From a virus: a DNA stretch of 38,073 nucleotides. Below are positions 18,390-27,700 of the stretch, piece by piece. The stretch's first letter is position 1. Every line of letters begins with the position of its first letter. Location: positions 1 to 38,073 of the IMG/VR virus record IMGVR_UViG_3300030117_003042; one strand, given 5' to 3'. The notes below the pieces were generated by a model. It ran no database searches and had not been told where the DNA came from. It was given only the letters and a program-made list of their open reading frames with translations. The position numbers and the translations under genes are program-made.

Positions 18390-20212
18390 TAAGAGAACAC
18401 CACCACTTCTTTGTAGCGACTCAAAATATCTGCGGCTTCCTTTCGATAAAGTTGTATCTTAGAACCAAGGTCAACATTTTGAGAACCTTCTGGAATTAAA
18501 ACGCTTCTATCATCAGACATAAGTAAATCCGCAGCAACCATTTTAGTTGCAGCCTCTTCTATAGCCTTCTCTACATATCTTTCTCCATAAATATAAGAAG
18601 CCTTAACTGCGTTCCATTCAAAGAAAGGATACGAGTTGTTGAAGTAAATAATGCCCATCTCATGGTCAAGCCACCAATCTTTGAGCCTTGCTTGGTCACC
18701 ACCTGCATCAGAGTAAGCGCCTATATCAGATTTAAACAAATATTGGAAAACAGTTGTACCACCTGTATTCAAAGTAGTCAACGGTGTACCTATCACATTG
18801 GCACAACCTGTAAAGGTAGTATCTGTTTTACCTGTATAACTCAATACGGCGACAGAAGAACCACTACCTACCATTAACATGCCTCCACTAGCGAAACCAG
18901 AAGTCGATGTGACTGTGACCACATCACTAGATACTGATGAAGAAGTAGTAGTGGCTTCCGTAACATCTGAAATAGATATATCACTTATATTAGTAGAAGC
19001 AATACTAACATTTTGCCCTCCTTTTGTTTGACGCATACTTGTTAATTTAATCTTACCATTACCATAATCTGAATTAGCAGTTGCTAATACTTCATCATGA
19101 ATCGCTACATTAGAAGTACTACCTGCTAAAGTAAAACTTGGAGAAAAATCTATACTAGATTTACTCACTCTATCTTCTTTATTAAATAAATCAGCCAAAC
19201 TTTGCGCTGCACTTACATTATCAAATCTAGCATCCCATTGAGATGTACCCGGTCCTTGTGCTAACTCGACATAACTACCATTTGTTAAACCAATGTAAAG
19301 GTGCCCACCTGCAACATACAACTCAGCATCGTTAGCAACCGTTGCTGCAATACCTGCACCGATTGTAACACTTGTACTACCTACAGCAGTAACTGTACCT
19401 AACTTAGTACCAGCACTGTTATACACAAAATCGCCTACAGCAAACTTAGTAGTAGCATCTACTCCATCCACTGTCATAGCACTAGTGTGACTTGCACTAT
19501 AACCACCACCGTTATTAATCAAAACACCACTAGCAACATTTTCTAAAGCAGACTCATCTACAACCTCTACTCTAGCCTCTGCTCCAGCGAGTTCTCGATA
19601 ATCATCACCTTGCCATACTTCTAACCTCAAAATCTGTTGAATATTTCTGAACAACAAAGGAACAGTACCTACATAATCAGTATAATATCGCCTTCGATAA
19701 GGTTTGTAAGTATCGAAATTTAGGTATTCTGCTGAGACTAGATAAGGCCTCCAAGCATTATGTGTAATATTATCAATACGGTCTTGGACTTCTTTAATTC
19801 TTGTTTCAACGACGCTCCTCTTCATTCCACGAGTTTTACCGTTAGTGAATGATGATTGATTTTGAACATAGGTATTATCCGCCGATTGATAATCTGATGT
19901 AGAAAATGAACCTGTAAAGTACAAAGCAACTCCATTAGAGCCGCCCTCAGTAACTGCTGTGATTTCTTTCTCTATACCTAATGCTTGAGCATCACTGTAA
20001 ATTAAAATTGTATCTCCAACAGCAAACCCGTGTGCTCTATAATCTGCACCTGTAACATAAACTCTATCTGCTTCTGAATCTGCACTAACTGCTACGGCTT
20101 CTCCCGGACCAATACCAAGAATATCTGCTACTTTTTGAGCAGTCGTGTAAACTATAGAATCTGGATTAAGAGGACGAGTTTCAGGCTCTCCGGGTGAAAA
20201 CACTACTGGCAT
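18389..20212 (-). CDS. Head-tail connector-like protein with inserted beta modules
   Basis: 607 residues from ATG 20212, with a strong ribosome site (GGAGGATGGAAT then ATG). The last 65 residues (YVEKAIEEAATKMVAADLLM, then LYRKEAADILSRYKEV) are helical and look like the helical core of gp6/gp15-type head-tail adaptors. Those are normally about 100-150 residues, so the rest is extra. Residues about 43-103 and 231-300 are beta modules. The second (NNGGGYSASHTSAMTVDG, AGTKLGTVTAVGSTSVTIG, ELYVA) is nearly repeated in the small protein encoded at 20562-21002 and in the giant tail protein. The C-terminal side also has WWLDHEMGIIYFNNSYPFF. It precedes the tail terminator, which fits a connector with surface-exposed insertions. 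Confidence 0.7.
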   Translation of the reverse strand: MPVVFSPGEPETRPLNPDSIVYTTAQKVADILGIGPGEAVAVSADSEADRVYVTGADYRAHGFAVGDTILIYSDAQALGIEKEITAVTEGGSNGVALYFTGSFSTSDYQSADNTYVQNQSSFTNGKTRGMKRSVVETRIKEVQDRIDNITHNAWRPYLVSAEYLNFDTYKPYRRRYYTDYVGTVPLLFRNIQQILRLEVWQGDDYRELAGAEARVEVVDESALENVASGVLINNGGGYSASHTSAMTVDGVDATTKFAVGDFVYNSAGTKLGTVTAVGSTSVTIGAGIAATVANDAELYVAGGHLYIGLTNGSYVELAQGPGTSQWDARFDNVSAAQSLADLFNKEDRVSKSSIDFSPSFTLAGSTSNVAIHDEVLATANSDYGNGKIKLTSMRQTKGGQNVSIASTNISDISISDVTEATTTSSSVSSDVVTVTSTSGFASGGMLMVGSGSSVAVLSYTGKTDTTFTGCANVIGTPLTTLNTGGTTVFQYLFKSDIGAYSDAGGDQARLKDWWLDHEMGIIYFNNSYPFFEWNAVKASYIYGERYVEKAIEEAATKMVAADLLMSDDRSVLIPEGSQNVDLGSKIQLYRKEAADILSRYKEVVVFS

Positions 20213-20264
20213 ATTCCATCCTCCTCACCTGAGCCAAGTACTATACCTTCCATAACTCTGTCGT

Positions 20265-20552
20265 TTAATCTTCTCTTCTTTTACCTAAATTAAACTCAAC
20301 TTGTCTACCACAAGTACGACATTTATCGACCCAACAAAAGTAAAGCATACCGCAATGTTTACAACGAGTGCCTGAACCTATATTCAATACATCTCCTGTG
20401 TTTTTATTACGATTTTTTTGCTTTAAAGCGAATCCAGATAAAGGATTATCTTCATCAGTCCTTAAAGAAGCACCATAAGATTCATTAAGTCGTATTCCAC
20501 GTTTTTGGAATCTTTCGATTTCTTTAAGTCCAAGGTTATTGTGACTTTCCAT
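20265..20552 (-). CDS. Small zinc-ribbon protein
   Basis: 95 residues from ATG 20552 with GAGG seven bases upstream. Residues 64-81 form a zinc ribbon: C64-x2-C67 and C78-x2-C81, with an additional Cys73. The N-terminal 60 residues are charged and probably helical or disordered (GLKEIERFQKRGIRL). Zinc ribbons are frequent in archaeal viruses and bind nucleic acid or protein. The gene lies between candidate decoration genes and the connector gene, so a minor structural or assembly role is possible. The exact function is not recognised. A 52-base space separates it from the connector gene start; nothing notable was seen there apart from the connector's ribosome site. Confidence 0.75.
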   Translation of the reverse strand: MESHNNLGLKEIERFQKRGIRLNESYGASLRTDEDNPLSGFALKQKNRNKNTGDVLNIGSGTRCKHCGMLYFCWVDKCRTCGRQVEFNLGKRRED

Positions 20553-20561
20553 TTACATTCC

Positions 20562-21002
20562 TCAACTACTGATAAAGAAAGTGTAACAAATCTCATTACG
20601 TGGACTCCAACAAACATCTACTGTTTCTCCTTCTGCCGAAGTAAAACCATTCATTGTTGCTAAACCAAACGCTAAGAAACTAGGGTCGGCCACATAAAGT
20701 TCTTGATTATCATTTACTCCAAATCTAAGACCTATCCCGTCGTTAAATGTAATCGACGTAGCACCACCGACTGCTGTTGCAGTTCCAAGTTTTTGTATTG
20801 GACTACCTACTACTGATGTATTTTTCGCATAAACATCCATACTTACCGCAATTGCTTGACGCACATCTATTGAACCTTTCAAAGTGTCATCTACAGTAAG
20901 TGCACTAGTAGTACTTGGTGCATAACCTGCTGCGTTATTAATAAACACACTGGTGCCATAAGGCCCCGGTCCTGCAAATCTTATTGTCGTTATTTGTGCC
21001 AA
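20562..21002 (-). CDS. Beta-rich structural protein carrying the shared GY module
   Basis: 146 residues from TTG 21002. The TTG is preceded by GGTGA at five bases, the same spacing as other genes here. Most of the protein is one copy of the recurring module: NNAAGYAPSTTSALTVDD near residue 22, QKLGTATAVGGATSITF near 70, and DNQELYVADPSFLAF near 100. The end (VDVCWSPRNEICYTFFISS) has two cysteines. No signal peptide or enzyme motif is seen. Lying in the run of small genes behind the major capsid gene, it is a candidate head decoration, fibre or neck protein. It may represent the free-standing form of the module found inserted in the 607-, 752- and >3238-residue proteins. Confidence 0.7.
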   Translation of the reverse strand: MAQITTIRFAGPGPYGTSVFINNAAGYAPSTTSALTVDDTLKGSIDVRQAIAVSMDVYAKNTSVVGSPIQKLGTATAVGGATSITFNDGIGLRFGVNDNQELYVADPSFLAFGLATMNGFTSAEGETVDVCWSPRNEICYTFFISS

Positions 21003-21019
21003 CTAGGTCACCGCCTTAA

Positions 21020-21298
21020 TCAGCGTTTACCTATTGCCCACCAAGAACCAGTATTACTTGCTACGCAATCTATTACAATTGAGCCGGGTGCAGCGTCCGC
21101 TACTATAGCGAATGCTCCATCTACTCCACCACCAGTGATGTCACCAAAAGTGTCGCCCATTACTCCGCAAGCAATTATATTAGACAGGCCAGTTACTATT
21201 GTGCCTGTCGCAACACTTGCTGCGTTCCAGTCTCCAGAAACCATTAATAGGTCTCCCATTACGTGTGTTCTGCTATCTTGTGTACTGCTAAATGCCAT
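21020..21298 (-). CDS. Small beta-rich protein, candidate head decoration protein
   Basis: 92 residues from ATG 21298 with GGAGATGA upstream; two bases before it lies the stop of the upstream gene. The composition is rich in Gly, Ala, Val, Ser and Thr (GTIVTGLSNIIACGVMGD, then ADAAPGSIVIDCVASNTGSW). The fold appears all-beta. Size and composition fit capsid decoration/cement proteins or small head fibres encoded near the major capsid gene. It shows a loose likeness to the 135-residue protein just upstream in the cassette (short beta strands separated by Gly/Ser, paired cysteines). No family was recognised. Confidence 0.7.
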   Translation of the reverse strand: MAFSSTQDSRTHVMGDLLMVSGDWNAASVATGTIVTGLSNIIACGVMGDTFGDITGGGVDGAFAIVADAAPGSIVIDCVASNTGSWWAIGKR

Positions 21299-21300
21299 AT

Positions 21301-21705
21301 TTATTCATCTCCATTTGTTGCTAGTGTATCGCCCACTCCATCCTTAATTATAGTCTCTTCGGTAATTTCTTCAATTACCTCTTCTACAACGGGGGGATTT
21401 AAAGTGGATTCTACCAAGTCAAGTAATTTGCTCTTGGTAGAATATCCACTAAAAGTCGCACCCTTTTCTTTTAACCATTTACTGATATCCTTTTTAGTCC
21501 ATCCGCTATCTGGTATTCCATCGTTACCAAAGTCTATAGTTTCTCCTTCGTCATCTTTTATACTAAAGTATTCAGAAGGGAGTCTGTTCCTGTATTCGTT
21601 TAACCACTCTTGTGATACTTCTACAGGTTCTCCTCTAAACCACTGACCGGATAAGTCATTTCTACGACGAAATCCAGCAGGTCCTTTGAAAGTAACCGTA
21701 GGCAA
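21301..21705 (-). CDS. HeH/SAP-like domain protein near capsid gene
   Basis: 134 residues from TTG 21705, preceded by GGTGAT at four bases. The N-terminal part (MPTVTFKGPAGFRRRNDLSG, then RGEPVEVSQEWLNEY) looks like a small beta/alpha head-associated fold. Residues 67-102 (WTKKDISKWLKEKGATFSG, then YSTKSKLLDLVEST) match a helix-extended-loop-helix (HeH/LEM/SAP-like) motif, which is common in phage head proteins and may bind nucleic acid. The C-terminal 30 residues are acidic (VVEEVIEEITEETI). The gene is the second downstream of the major capsid gene. A role in neck or head assembly, or binding packaged DNA, is possible but not established. Confidence 0.7.
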   Translation of the reverse strand: MPTVTFKGPAGFRRRNDLSGQWFRGEPVEVSQEWLNEYRNRLPSEYFSIKDDEGETIDFGNDGIPDSGWTKKDISKWLKEKGATFSGYSTKSKLLDLVESTLNPPVVEEVIEEITEETIIKDGVGDTLATNGDE

Positions 21706-21715
21706 TTAAATCACC

Positions 21716-22123
21716 TTAAGCCACTAGTACCCAAATGATTGCGTTGCTGGTATCGTTGGTAGTTCCGTCAGTAGTTGCTTCACAATCTGCTGTCATAACA
21801 AGACCGCTGAAAGTCACGCCAAGATTTGCAGTAGCGTCAGTTCCTTGTGCAATACATGATAGGATAACATTTGCTCCACCACTTAGTGTGATGGTTTCTG
21901 CTTCTGCTAATGCTCCGACTGATAAACAAACTAATCTAGGTTGCATTCTGTTTGTCCCATCAGTTTGTCTTGCTGAAAAATCAGTCAAGGCTCCGGGATA
22001 AGCCGATATCCATGTTGTATCGTCTTGGTCTACACCTGCTGCTAGGGGTAAATCTAAGTCACATGCTATTGTTGCACTTCCACTTGTTGTGTAAGTTATT
22101 CCTCTGTGTGTTGTTGCTGCCAT
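21716..22123 (-). CDS. Candidate capsid decoration protein
   Basis: 135 residues from ATG 22123 with GGAGATGA upstream. It is the first gene after the major capsid gene, 39 bases away. The protein is rich in Thr, Ala, Gly and Ser with alternating hydrophobic residues (GITYTTSGSATIACDLDLP, ETITLSGGANVILSC), so an all-beta fold is likely. No charged helix, signal peptide or enzyme motif is visible. In many tailed viruses the gene directly after the major capsid gene encodes a cement/decoration protein that binds the outside of the shell. That position and the composition support this call; no family signature was seen. Confidence 0.7.
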   Translation of the reverse strand: MAATTHRGITYTTSGSATIACDLDLPLAAGVDQDDTTWISAYPGALTDFSARQTDGTNRMQPRLVCLSVGALAEAETITLSGGANVILSCIAQGTDATANLGVTFSGLVMTADCEATTDGTTNDTSNAIIWVLVA

Positions 22124-22162
22124 ATTTTTTCATCTCCATTATATTTTTTTTTCTCCTTGTTC

Positions 22163-23326
22163 TCATTTAAGAGCACGGATTTGTCCTTGCCCCCTAAAGA
22201 AAGTACACCAAATTTCTCCCATTGTTCTGTATAGACCTTCTTGACCTAGTCTATTAATTGCGAATGGGTCTCCAGTTTCAATTCCAGACTCAAAGTATTG
22301 AGTTGGTTTTGCAGTACTGTAGTATAAGTAATCAGTGTCTAGCATGTAAATTCTACTAATGCTATCTGATGCTACATCCTTGGAAGGAATGATTGGGACA
22401 CCATTGTAAGTTGCTACAATGAATCCTGCCTCTACACCGGGTACACCTTTTACACCATTGTAAGTAGGTACAACACGTTTTTCTTCCATGAATCTTTGTT
22501 GAGATTGTAGAAGTTGTTGTATCCTCATTAATGTGTCATATCCAGTTAGTATAACTTTTGGATTTCCACCACGTATCCAGACCTTTTGGAACATTTCATC
22601 AAGAATATCCAATGTAAGTGTTCTGTCAGTACTTGTGTTACTTACTACATTGTTACTCATTTCTCCATTTGCCCAAGTGTTTGCACTTCTATCAATGCTG
22701 TATATATCTAAGTCAGCATCAGCGCTTAAGTCATCGTGACCATTTACCATTCCAATTAAAGAATTTGCATCATTATCGTATGCTGCTGTAACTCTGTCAA
22801 TTGATTCTAAATCGTTACCTGCTGGTGTATCTACATCAGTTGTTAACATTTGATTAATGTGTTCTGCGTGATGTTTACCCATTTCTTCTTTTAATACACT
22901 TCTTATGTCGCCCAAACCGTCATCCTTATCATTTAGGAAAATTGCTACTTCTGACATGTCAAAAGAGTGTGCAATTGTTTTTGGTTTTGCTGCTACATGT
23001 TGGAAGGTTGGTTTTGTAGTATCTGGTAATGTACCGTTTTCTGCAATACCGCCACCAACTGTTGTTGAAGGTTTTGCTGTTACTACTCTCCATCCACTTC
23101 TGTCCCAAGGTTTCTTAGGTAGAATACTGAAAGCGTTGAATTCTTGATTCAATTGACTCCATACTTTTCTACCATAAATTGCTTGGTATGTACCTGCTGT
23201 TGTGCTCAACATTGGTGCGTCTGCTTTTAATAGTTCAGAGCCAGTGTATGAATATCCCATACTTTGGCCAGCACCATAATAATAACGCTCCATGTCATTT
23301 ACTGTTCTCATATAACTTCTTGCCAT
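22163..23326 (-). CDS. Major capsid protein (HK97 fold)
   Basis: 387 residues from ATG 23326 with GGAGATGATTAAAA ahead. Length, location right after the protease-scaffold gene, and sequence pattern fit an HK97-type capsid protein. Seen are an N-terminal arm (RSYMRTVNDMERYYYGAGQS), a segment that may belong to the E-loop (KPWDRSGWRVVTAKPS), a helix corresponding to the spine helix (GDIRSVLKEEMGKHHAEHIN), and A-domain strands (NPKVILTGYDTLMRIQQLL, GVPIIPSKDV, RIYMLDTDYLYY). The end (YRTMGEIWCTFFRGQGQIRAL) is typical of the P-domain strand. It assembles into the icosahedral shell. Cleavage of the N-terminal arm by the adjacent protease is possible, as in HK97, but is an inference. Confidence 0.85.
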   Translation of the reverse strand: MARSYMRTVNDMERYYYGAGQSMGYSYTGSELLKADAPMLSTTAGTYQAIYGRKVWSQLNQEFNAFSILPKKPWDRSGWRVVTAKPSTTVGGGIAENGTLPDTTKPTFQHVAAKPKTIAHSFDMSEVAIFLNDKDDGLGDIRSVLKEEMGKHHAEHINQMLTTDVDTPAGNDLESIDRVTAAYDNDANSLIGMVNGHDDLSADADLDIYSIDRSANTWANGEMSNNVVSNTSTDRTLTLDILDEMFQKVWIRGGNPKVILTGYDTLMRIQQLLQSQQRFMEEKRVVPTYNGVKGVPGVEAGFIVATYNGVPIIPSKDVASDSISRIYMLDTDYLYYSTAKPTQYFESGIETGDPFAINRLGQEGLYRTMGEIWCTFFRGQGQIRALK

Positions 23327-23356
23327 TTTTAATCATCTCCATTTTATTATTGGAAT

Positions 23357-24736
23357 TTAATTCCACACACTCCCTGCAAGGTTGTGTACTTCGTCCCAAG
23401 ACATAGTAGCAAGTTCTTCTGTTGTTGGTATTTCTACACTAGAAGCGTCGCTTGCTTTCTTAATTGTCTCTGCCGGTGCTACATTGATATTATCAATTCT
23501 TTCACTTAGGTCAGAAAGTGCCTTTTCAATGTTAGCAAGTGGAGTACGAGCATCAAATTCTGCTGCTGCACGAGCCTCTGATTCTGCACTCATTTCCTTT
23601 GCTAGTCTGTCAGCAAAAACTGTTCCTAAGTTTTCCTTGAACTTTTCTTCAAGTGCCGCTGCTTTGTAAACTTCATAAGCCGATTCTAAATCAGAAGCGC
23701 TTACGTTATCTGGACTTAAGTAACCTTTTGCTACTTTTCCACTGTTTACTTTTCCTACAGCACCAGTTGATGGGTTTCCACCTTCTTGTTCACGGTTTTT
23801 AGTCTGACCTGACGCTTGTTCCACAGGGAACTGTTCAGGTGTACTTCCAAGATTAGCCTTGTTAACGTCATCGAAGTGAGTTCTTGCACCTGCAATGTCA
23901 ACACCTTGTGATTTTAATGTGTTTTCCATCCAGTTCAAATACTCACTTGATATAACGTCAGAGTATTCTCCCTTAGCCATATCTTCAGTATATGCTTTCT
24001 TTTCTTCGTCCATTTCTTCATCATCTCCATTTTCTTCTTTTTCTTCTTTTGGAGCCTTGTCTTCTTCTTTATCTTGCATGAAAGGAGGCAGTTCGCCCTT
24101 TTCCATAGCATCTAGTCGACCATTTAGTCTATCTAAAGTAGCCGACAAATCTCCTAATACGTTGTCTTCATTTGTCATATTTGTATCCTCCTTTAATATT
24201 CGGAATGTTGCTTCGGGATTAATCCCTTTTTCGCAAATAGTAACCTCATGCAGTTCTAGTTTGGAAATTTCTGTGTAATCACCGTGTTCGGCATCACTCT
24301 TTCGCATTCTTTTGAATGCTTGTCCTCCAATACTAAAGCCACGTAGGGCACCTTTGCGAATCTCATTGGCTACTTCACGAGCCTTTTCTATGTCGTCTCT
24401 TAATTTAATAACGACAAACATACCAGCATCATCGACACCGGATTTCCATACACGACCATCAGAGTCGGTGTATTTTGGTATTACACTACCAACTTGTATG
24501 TTGGAGTGTGCGAGTTGTACATTACGGAACCCGTCTGCTTTCATAAAGCCATCAAATGCGTTTTTTAATGCGCTTCTAGTAATCAAATCTCCTTGCTTAT
24601 CGACCATCTCTACAGATGCATATCCTGCAATAACTAAATCATTGTCAGCCTTAACTATACTAATACTTCCCATATGTTGAACGGGGCTAGTTCTTAGCAC
24701 TGCTGTTGTTGACATTGCTCTATAGACGATAACCAT
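23357..24736 (-). CDS. Prohead protease (HK97-type, U35) fused to scaffold-like C-terminus
   Basis: 459 residues from ATG 24736; another ATG at 24715 would remove seven residues, and neither has a strong ribosome site. The N-terminal 180 residues match HK97-family prohead proteases: VIAGYASVEMVDKQGDLI, the catalytic histidine (H77, LAHSN), the catalytic serine (S135, LRGFSIGG) and ELHEVTICEKGINPEATF around 161-178. Residues 190-260 are acidic and helical (EEDKAPKEEKEENGDDEE), and 330-430 are helical and alanine-rich (ALSDLSERIDNI), as in delta-domain/scaffold segments. The end carries MSWDEVHNLA, also present in the 123-residue protein at 31088-31459. The enzyme would cleave scaffold and capsid proteins inside the prohead. 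It directly precedes the major capsid gene, as expected. Confidence 0.9.
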   Translation of the reverse strand: MVIVYRAMSTTAVLRTSPVQHMGSISIVKADNDLVIAGYASVEMVDKQGDLITRSALKNAFDGFMKADGFRNVQLAHSNIQVGSVIPKYTDSDGRVWKSGVDDAGMFVVIKLRDDIEKAREVANEIRKGALRGFSIGGQAFKRMRKSDAEHGDYTEISKLELHEVTICEKGINPEATFRILKEDTNMTNEDNVLGDLSATLDRLNGRLDAMEKGELPPFMQDKEEDKAPKEEKEENGDDEEMDEEKKAYTEDMAKGEYSDVISSEYLNWMENTLKSQGVDIAGARTHFDDVNKANLGSTPEQFPVEQASGQTKNREQEGGNPSTGAVGKVNSGKVAKGYLSPDNVSASDLESAYEVYKAAALEEKFKENLGTVFADRLAKEMSAESEARAAAEFDARTPLANIEKALSDLSERIDNINVAPAETIKKASDASSVEIPTTEELATMSWDEVHNLAGSVWN

Positions 24737-24745
24737 ACTATATAA

Positions 24746-27700
24746 TCAAGTATGGAAAACCGCAGAGTCATCTGTTACTTCTAAGACACCTTCTTCTGTA
24801 GGGATTACAATGTGCTTAGAAGGCTCTTCCTCTTCGGTTTCTGGCTCTATAGTAGAGTCCTCTCCGGGCCGTTTGCGGTTATCAAAGTCAGGCATTGTTT
24901 TCTCATCATGAAGATTCGTCGGACCAGTGGGTGATTCTATAGGCGTAGCGTAACCTATACCTAATCCCATTGTCCCTGTACTGGACTGGCCAACTGCACC
25001 AGCCCCGCTCTTGAGTAACTTTTCAACTAATAATAATCCTTTAACAAGAACTTTTTTCTTTTCTTCATCCCACCAATTAGTATCTTTTATTTTCTTAGGT
25101 TTAATTAAAGGCTCACCTTCTTCTTCTGTTTCATGAACTTCTTCTTTGATTTCTAAATCAGCCTTAAGCAAAGCACCTGCAACTGGACTCCAATATTGTC
25201 TCTGACTCTCAGACAAACGGATGAGATAAGAAGAAGAGGCTAGCGGACTATGTACTGTCCAAAGTCTACCTGATTGAGTGCATTTGTAAACTACATCACC
25301 TTGAGGCATAGTTATTCTTAAACCACTAGTAGCCCTAGTAACTTCACATAGCCACTGGTCAGAATCAGATTTAGCCAATATTCCTAAAGTCTCTTGACTA
25401 ACTAAACCTTCTCCTTCTGCTTCTTCTTTAATATCTGAGCCACTTACTGTGTATATTTTCTGACCTTCAATAGTTTCCATCTCACCGACATTAGCGACAT
25501 TAACTCTTACGTGGTCACCTTCGTTGAATTTTTCAGAACTGTCAAAAGCCGCACCTACATCCATGTAAGTTTCTCCTCCAGATTCAACTGCTCTATCACC
25601 GAGACTATCTTCTTGAGTAATAGGACCAGTACCTAATCTATAGGTATAAGGTCCATTGCCTCTTCTTTCTAATACTCTAAGTACAACGTCTTTGCCCGGA
25701 TTTAACATTACCCATTTAGGATGTCTTAATTCTCCTACCATGTAAACTGACTTAGCGTCTCTTAGAAGTAACTTATCATGTTCCTTTTGTAAATCTTCTA
25801 CAATTAATTCTAAACCAGCATCATCAGTAAGCCTAGTATCACTTGCACTAGGGACATGTATGTTCTCAACTCCTTCCATACCTCCCCTTAGAATTTTAAT
25901 CCTATCATCTAAAACTGTATCATGTACTTCATTATCATCAAATTCTATAACATCGAAAATATAGTAACCGTCTTCTAATTTAATTACGTCTATATGGAAA
26001 TTTTCACTACTGACCTTTTTGAAATTCTCTTTATCTTCCTTAGATAATGTGAAAGGCTTTGCTGATACTTCATCATCTTCTTTCTTAACAAAGCCTCTTT
26101 CTCCTTCTGGCATGACAGAAACTATCCAGTCTCCTGTAAATCCACGAAGATGCTCAAGGTCATCTAATTCAAATATACGATGCATCGGTTGAAGAAGCGG
26201 AACTTCTTTACCTAATTCTTTTCTAATAATGTCGGGATTTGTCAAATCAGCAAGGCCTATTTCTGATTTAACTACACTCACTTTATCTGTATTAGGCGCT
26301 TGTCCAAATTCATCTACTAGAAATTGAGGCGCTATTCTTCTACGCTCTCCGGTAATATCAGAACGTCTTTTTCCATCATGGTGAACATAATTAGGTGATG
26401 CAAAACCGCTTCCATTAGTATCTATCAAATCAGGAAACAAACGATATATATTTTCCATTGGCTGGACCAAGTGTTGCTTTTTACCTTTAGGTATAATCGT
26501 AATTTCAACTTGACCATTTGAATCGATATGATAATCAAAAGTAGGTTCATAAATGCCGCCAAATTCATGTTTATATCCACCGGAATTATATAGAGATTGA
26601 ACAGTATGAGTATCTGGACCAAATTTACCAACAGGGGTTTCGTATAAACTAGGATTTACTGTTTCTACACCTGTATGTTTTTCAGGCTCTATATCTGGAT
26701 TACTGATTAAAATAGAATCAAGTACCTGTTGAGTATTAAAGGCTTCTTTCAAATTACCTTGCCTTTTACCTTTAGCCCTTCTAGTAATTTTAGTAGTAGG
26801 CTTTAATTCATTTTCTAATGTTTCTAATTGAGTTTCTAATTTTGAAGTAGATTTGTTATTTAATTTAGTTTGCTCTATCTCATTTTTTAAATCAGTTACT
26901 CTTTCCTCAATTTCATTCCTAATGTCTCGCCCACGTTTATCAAATATCCTTTTATCAGGACTATAACTTGAATGAAATTTAAATCCTAATTTCTCATTAA
27001 GTTCCCCCATACCTCTTTTTGCTATACCTGCATCTGGGCGAATTTGATTACTAAGATTAGAAACAAGTCTCGTTAGTTCTGCATTACGATTAGGACTTTT
27101 AGTTTTCAAAAGCGCTATTTCATTATCAAAGTTCATATCTTCATCAACCATGCCGCTGGCTTTCATATACTGACCTACTGTCATCATAGGTATACCTACC
27201 TGTTTTAAGTCACCGCCTTCGGCAATAACTTGGTTAATTCTTGAAAGTAAATCGTTAGTAATTTCACTTTCTGCACCAAATAAATTATCTATAGTACTCT
27301 GAACATGAGGTTTATTAATATCTAATCCTAATGATTCAGCAATCATCTGCTTTCCTTGTTCACCTTCATTAAGTGCTTGTAAATGTTGTAAATTGAACTT
27401 CACTGGATTATTGTGCACAGTTTGCTTAACATCATAAGCAGTATCTGCACCAATCATTTCTGTCTTTTGAGTTTCTGCTCTGTTTGCAGAAGTAGTAATA
27501 CCGTGAGATTCATGAGGGGCCTTTTGTAAATAATCATTAGCCATTGCAGCCCACATACGAATATTCCCTTCTAAAACATCCAAAGGTAAATCAGGACTGA
27601 ATAAACGATTAAGTATTTCTGGCCCCACCATCTTCTTCAAGTGTTCACCTGCTTTTGAGATAGCGTCAGAATCTGCACTTAATTTTGCTCTAAACATTTC

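Noticed and set aside
25200-26200. Active ATP-dependent DNA ligase
   Set aside because: The catalytic lysine of motif I is replaced by methionine and the motif V lysines are absent, so activity is not expected.
26425-26631. Minus-strand 68-codon frame inside the 1978-residue gene
   Set aside because: Out-of-frame shadow rich in Ile and Leu because of local base composition.
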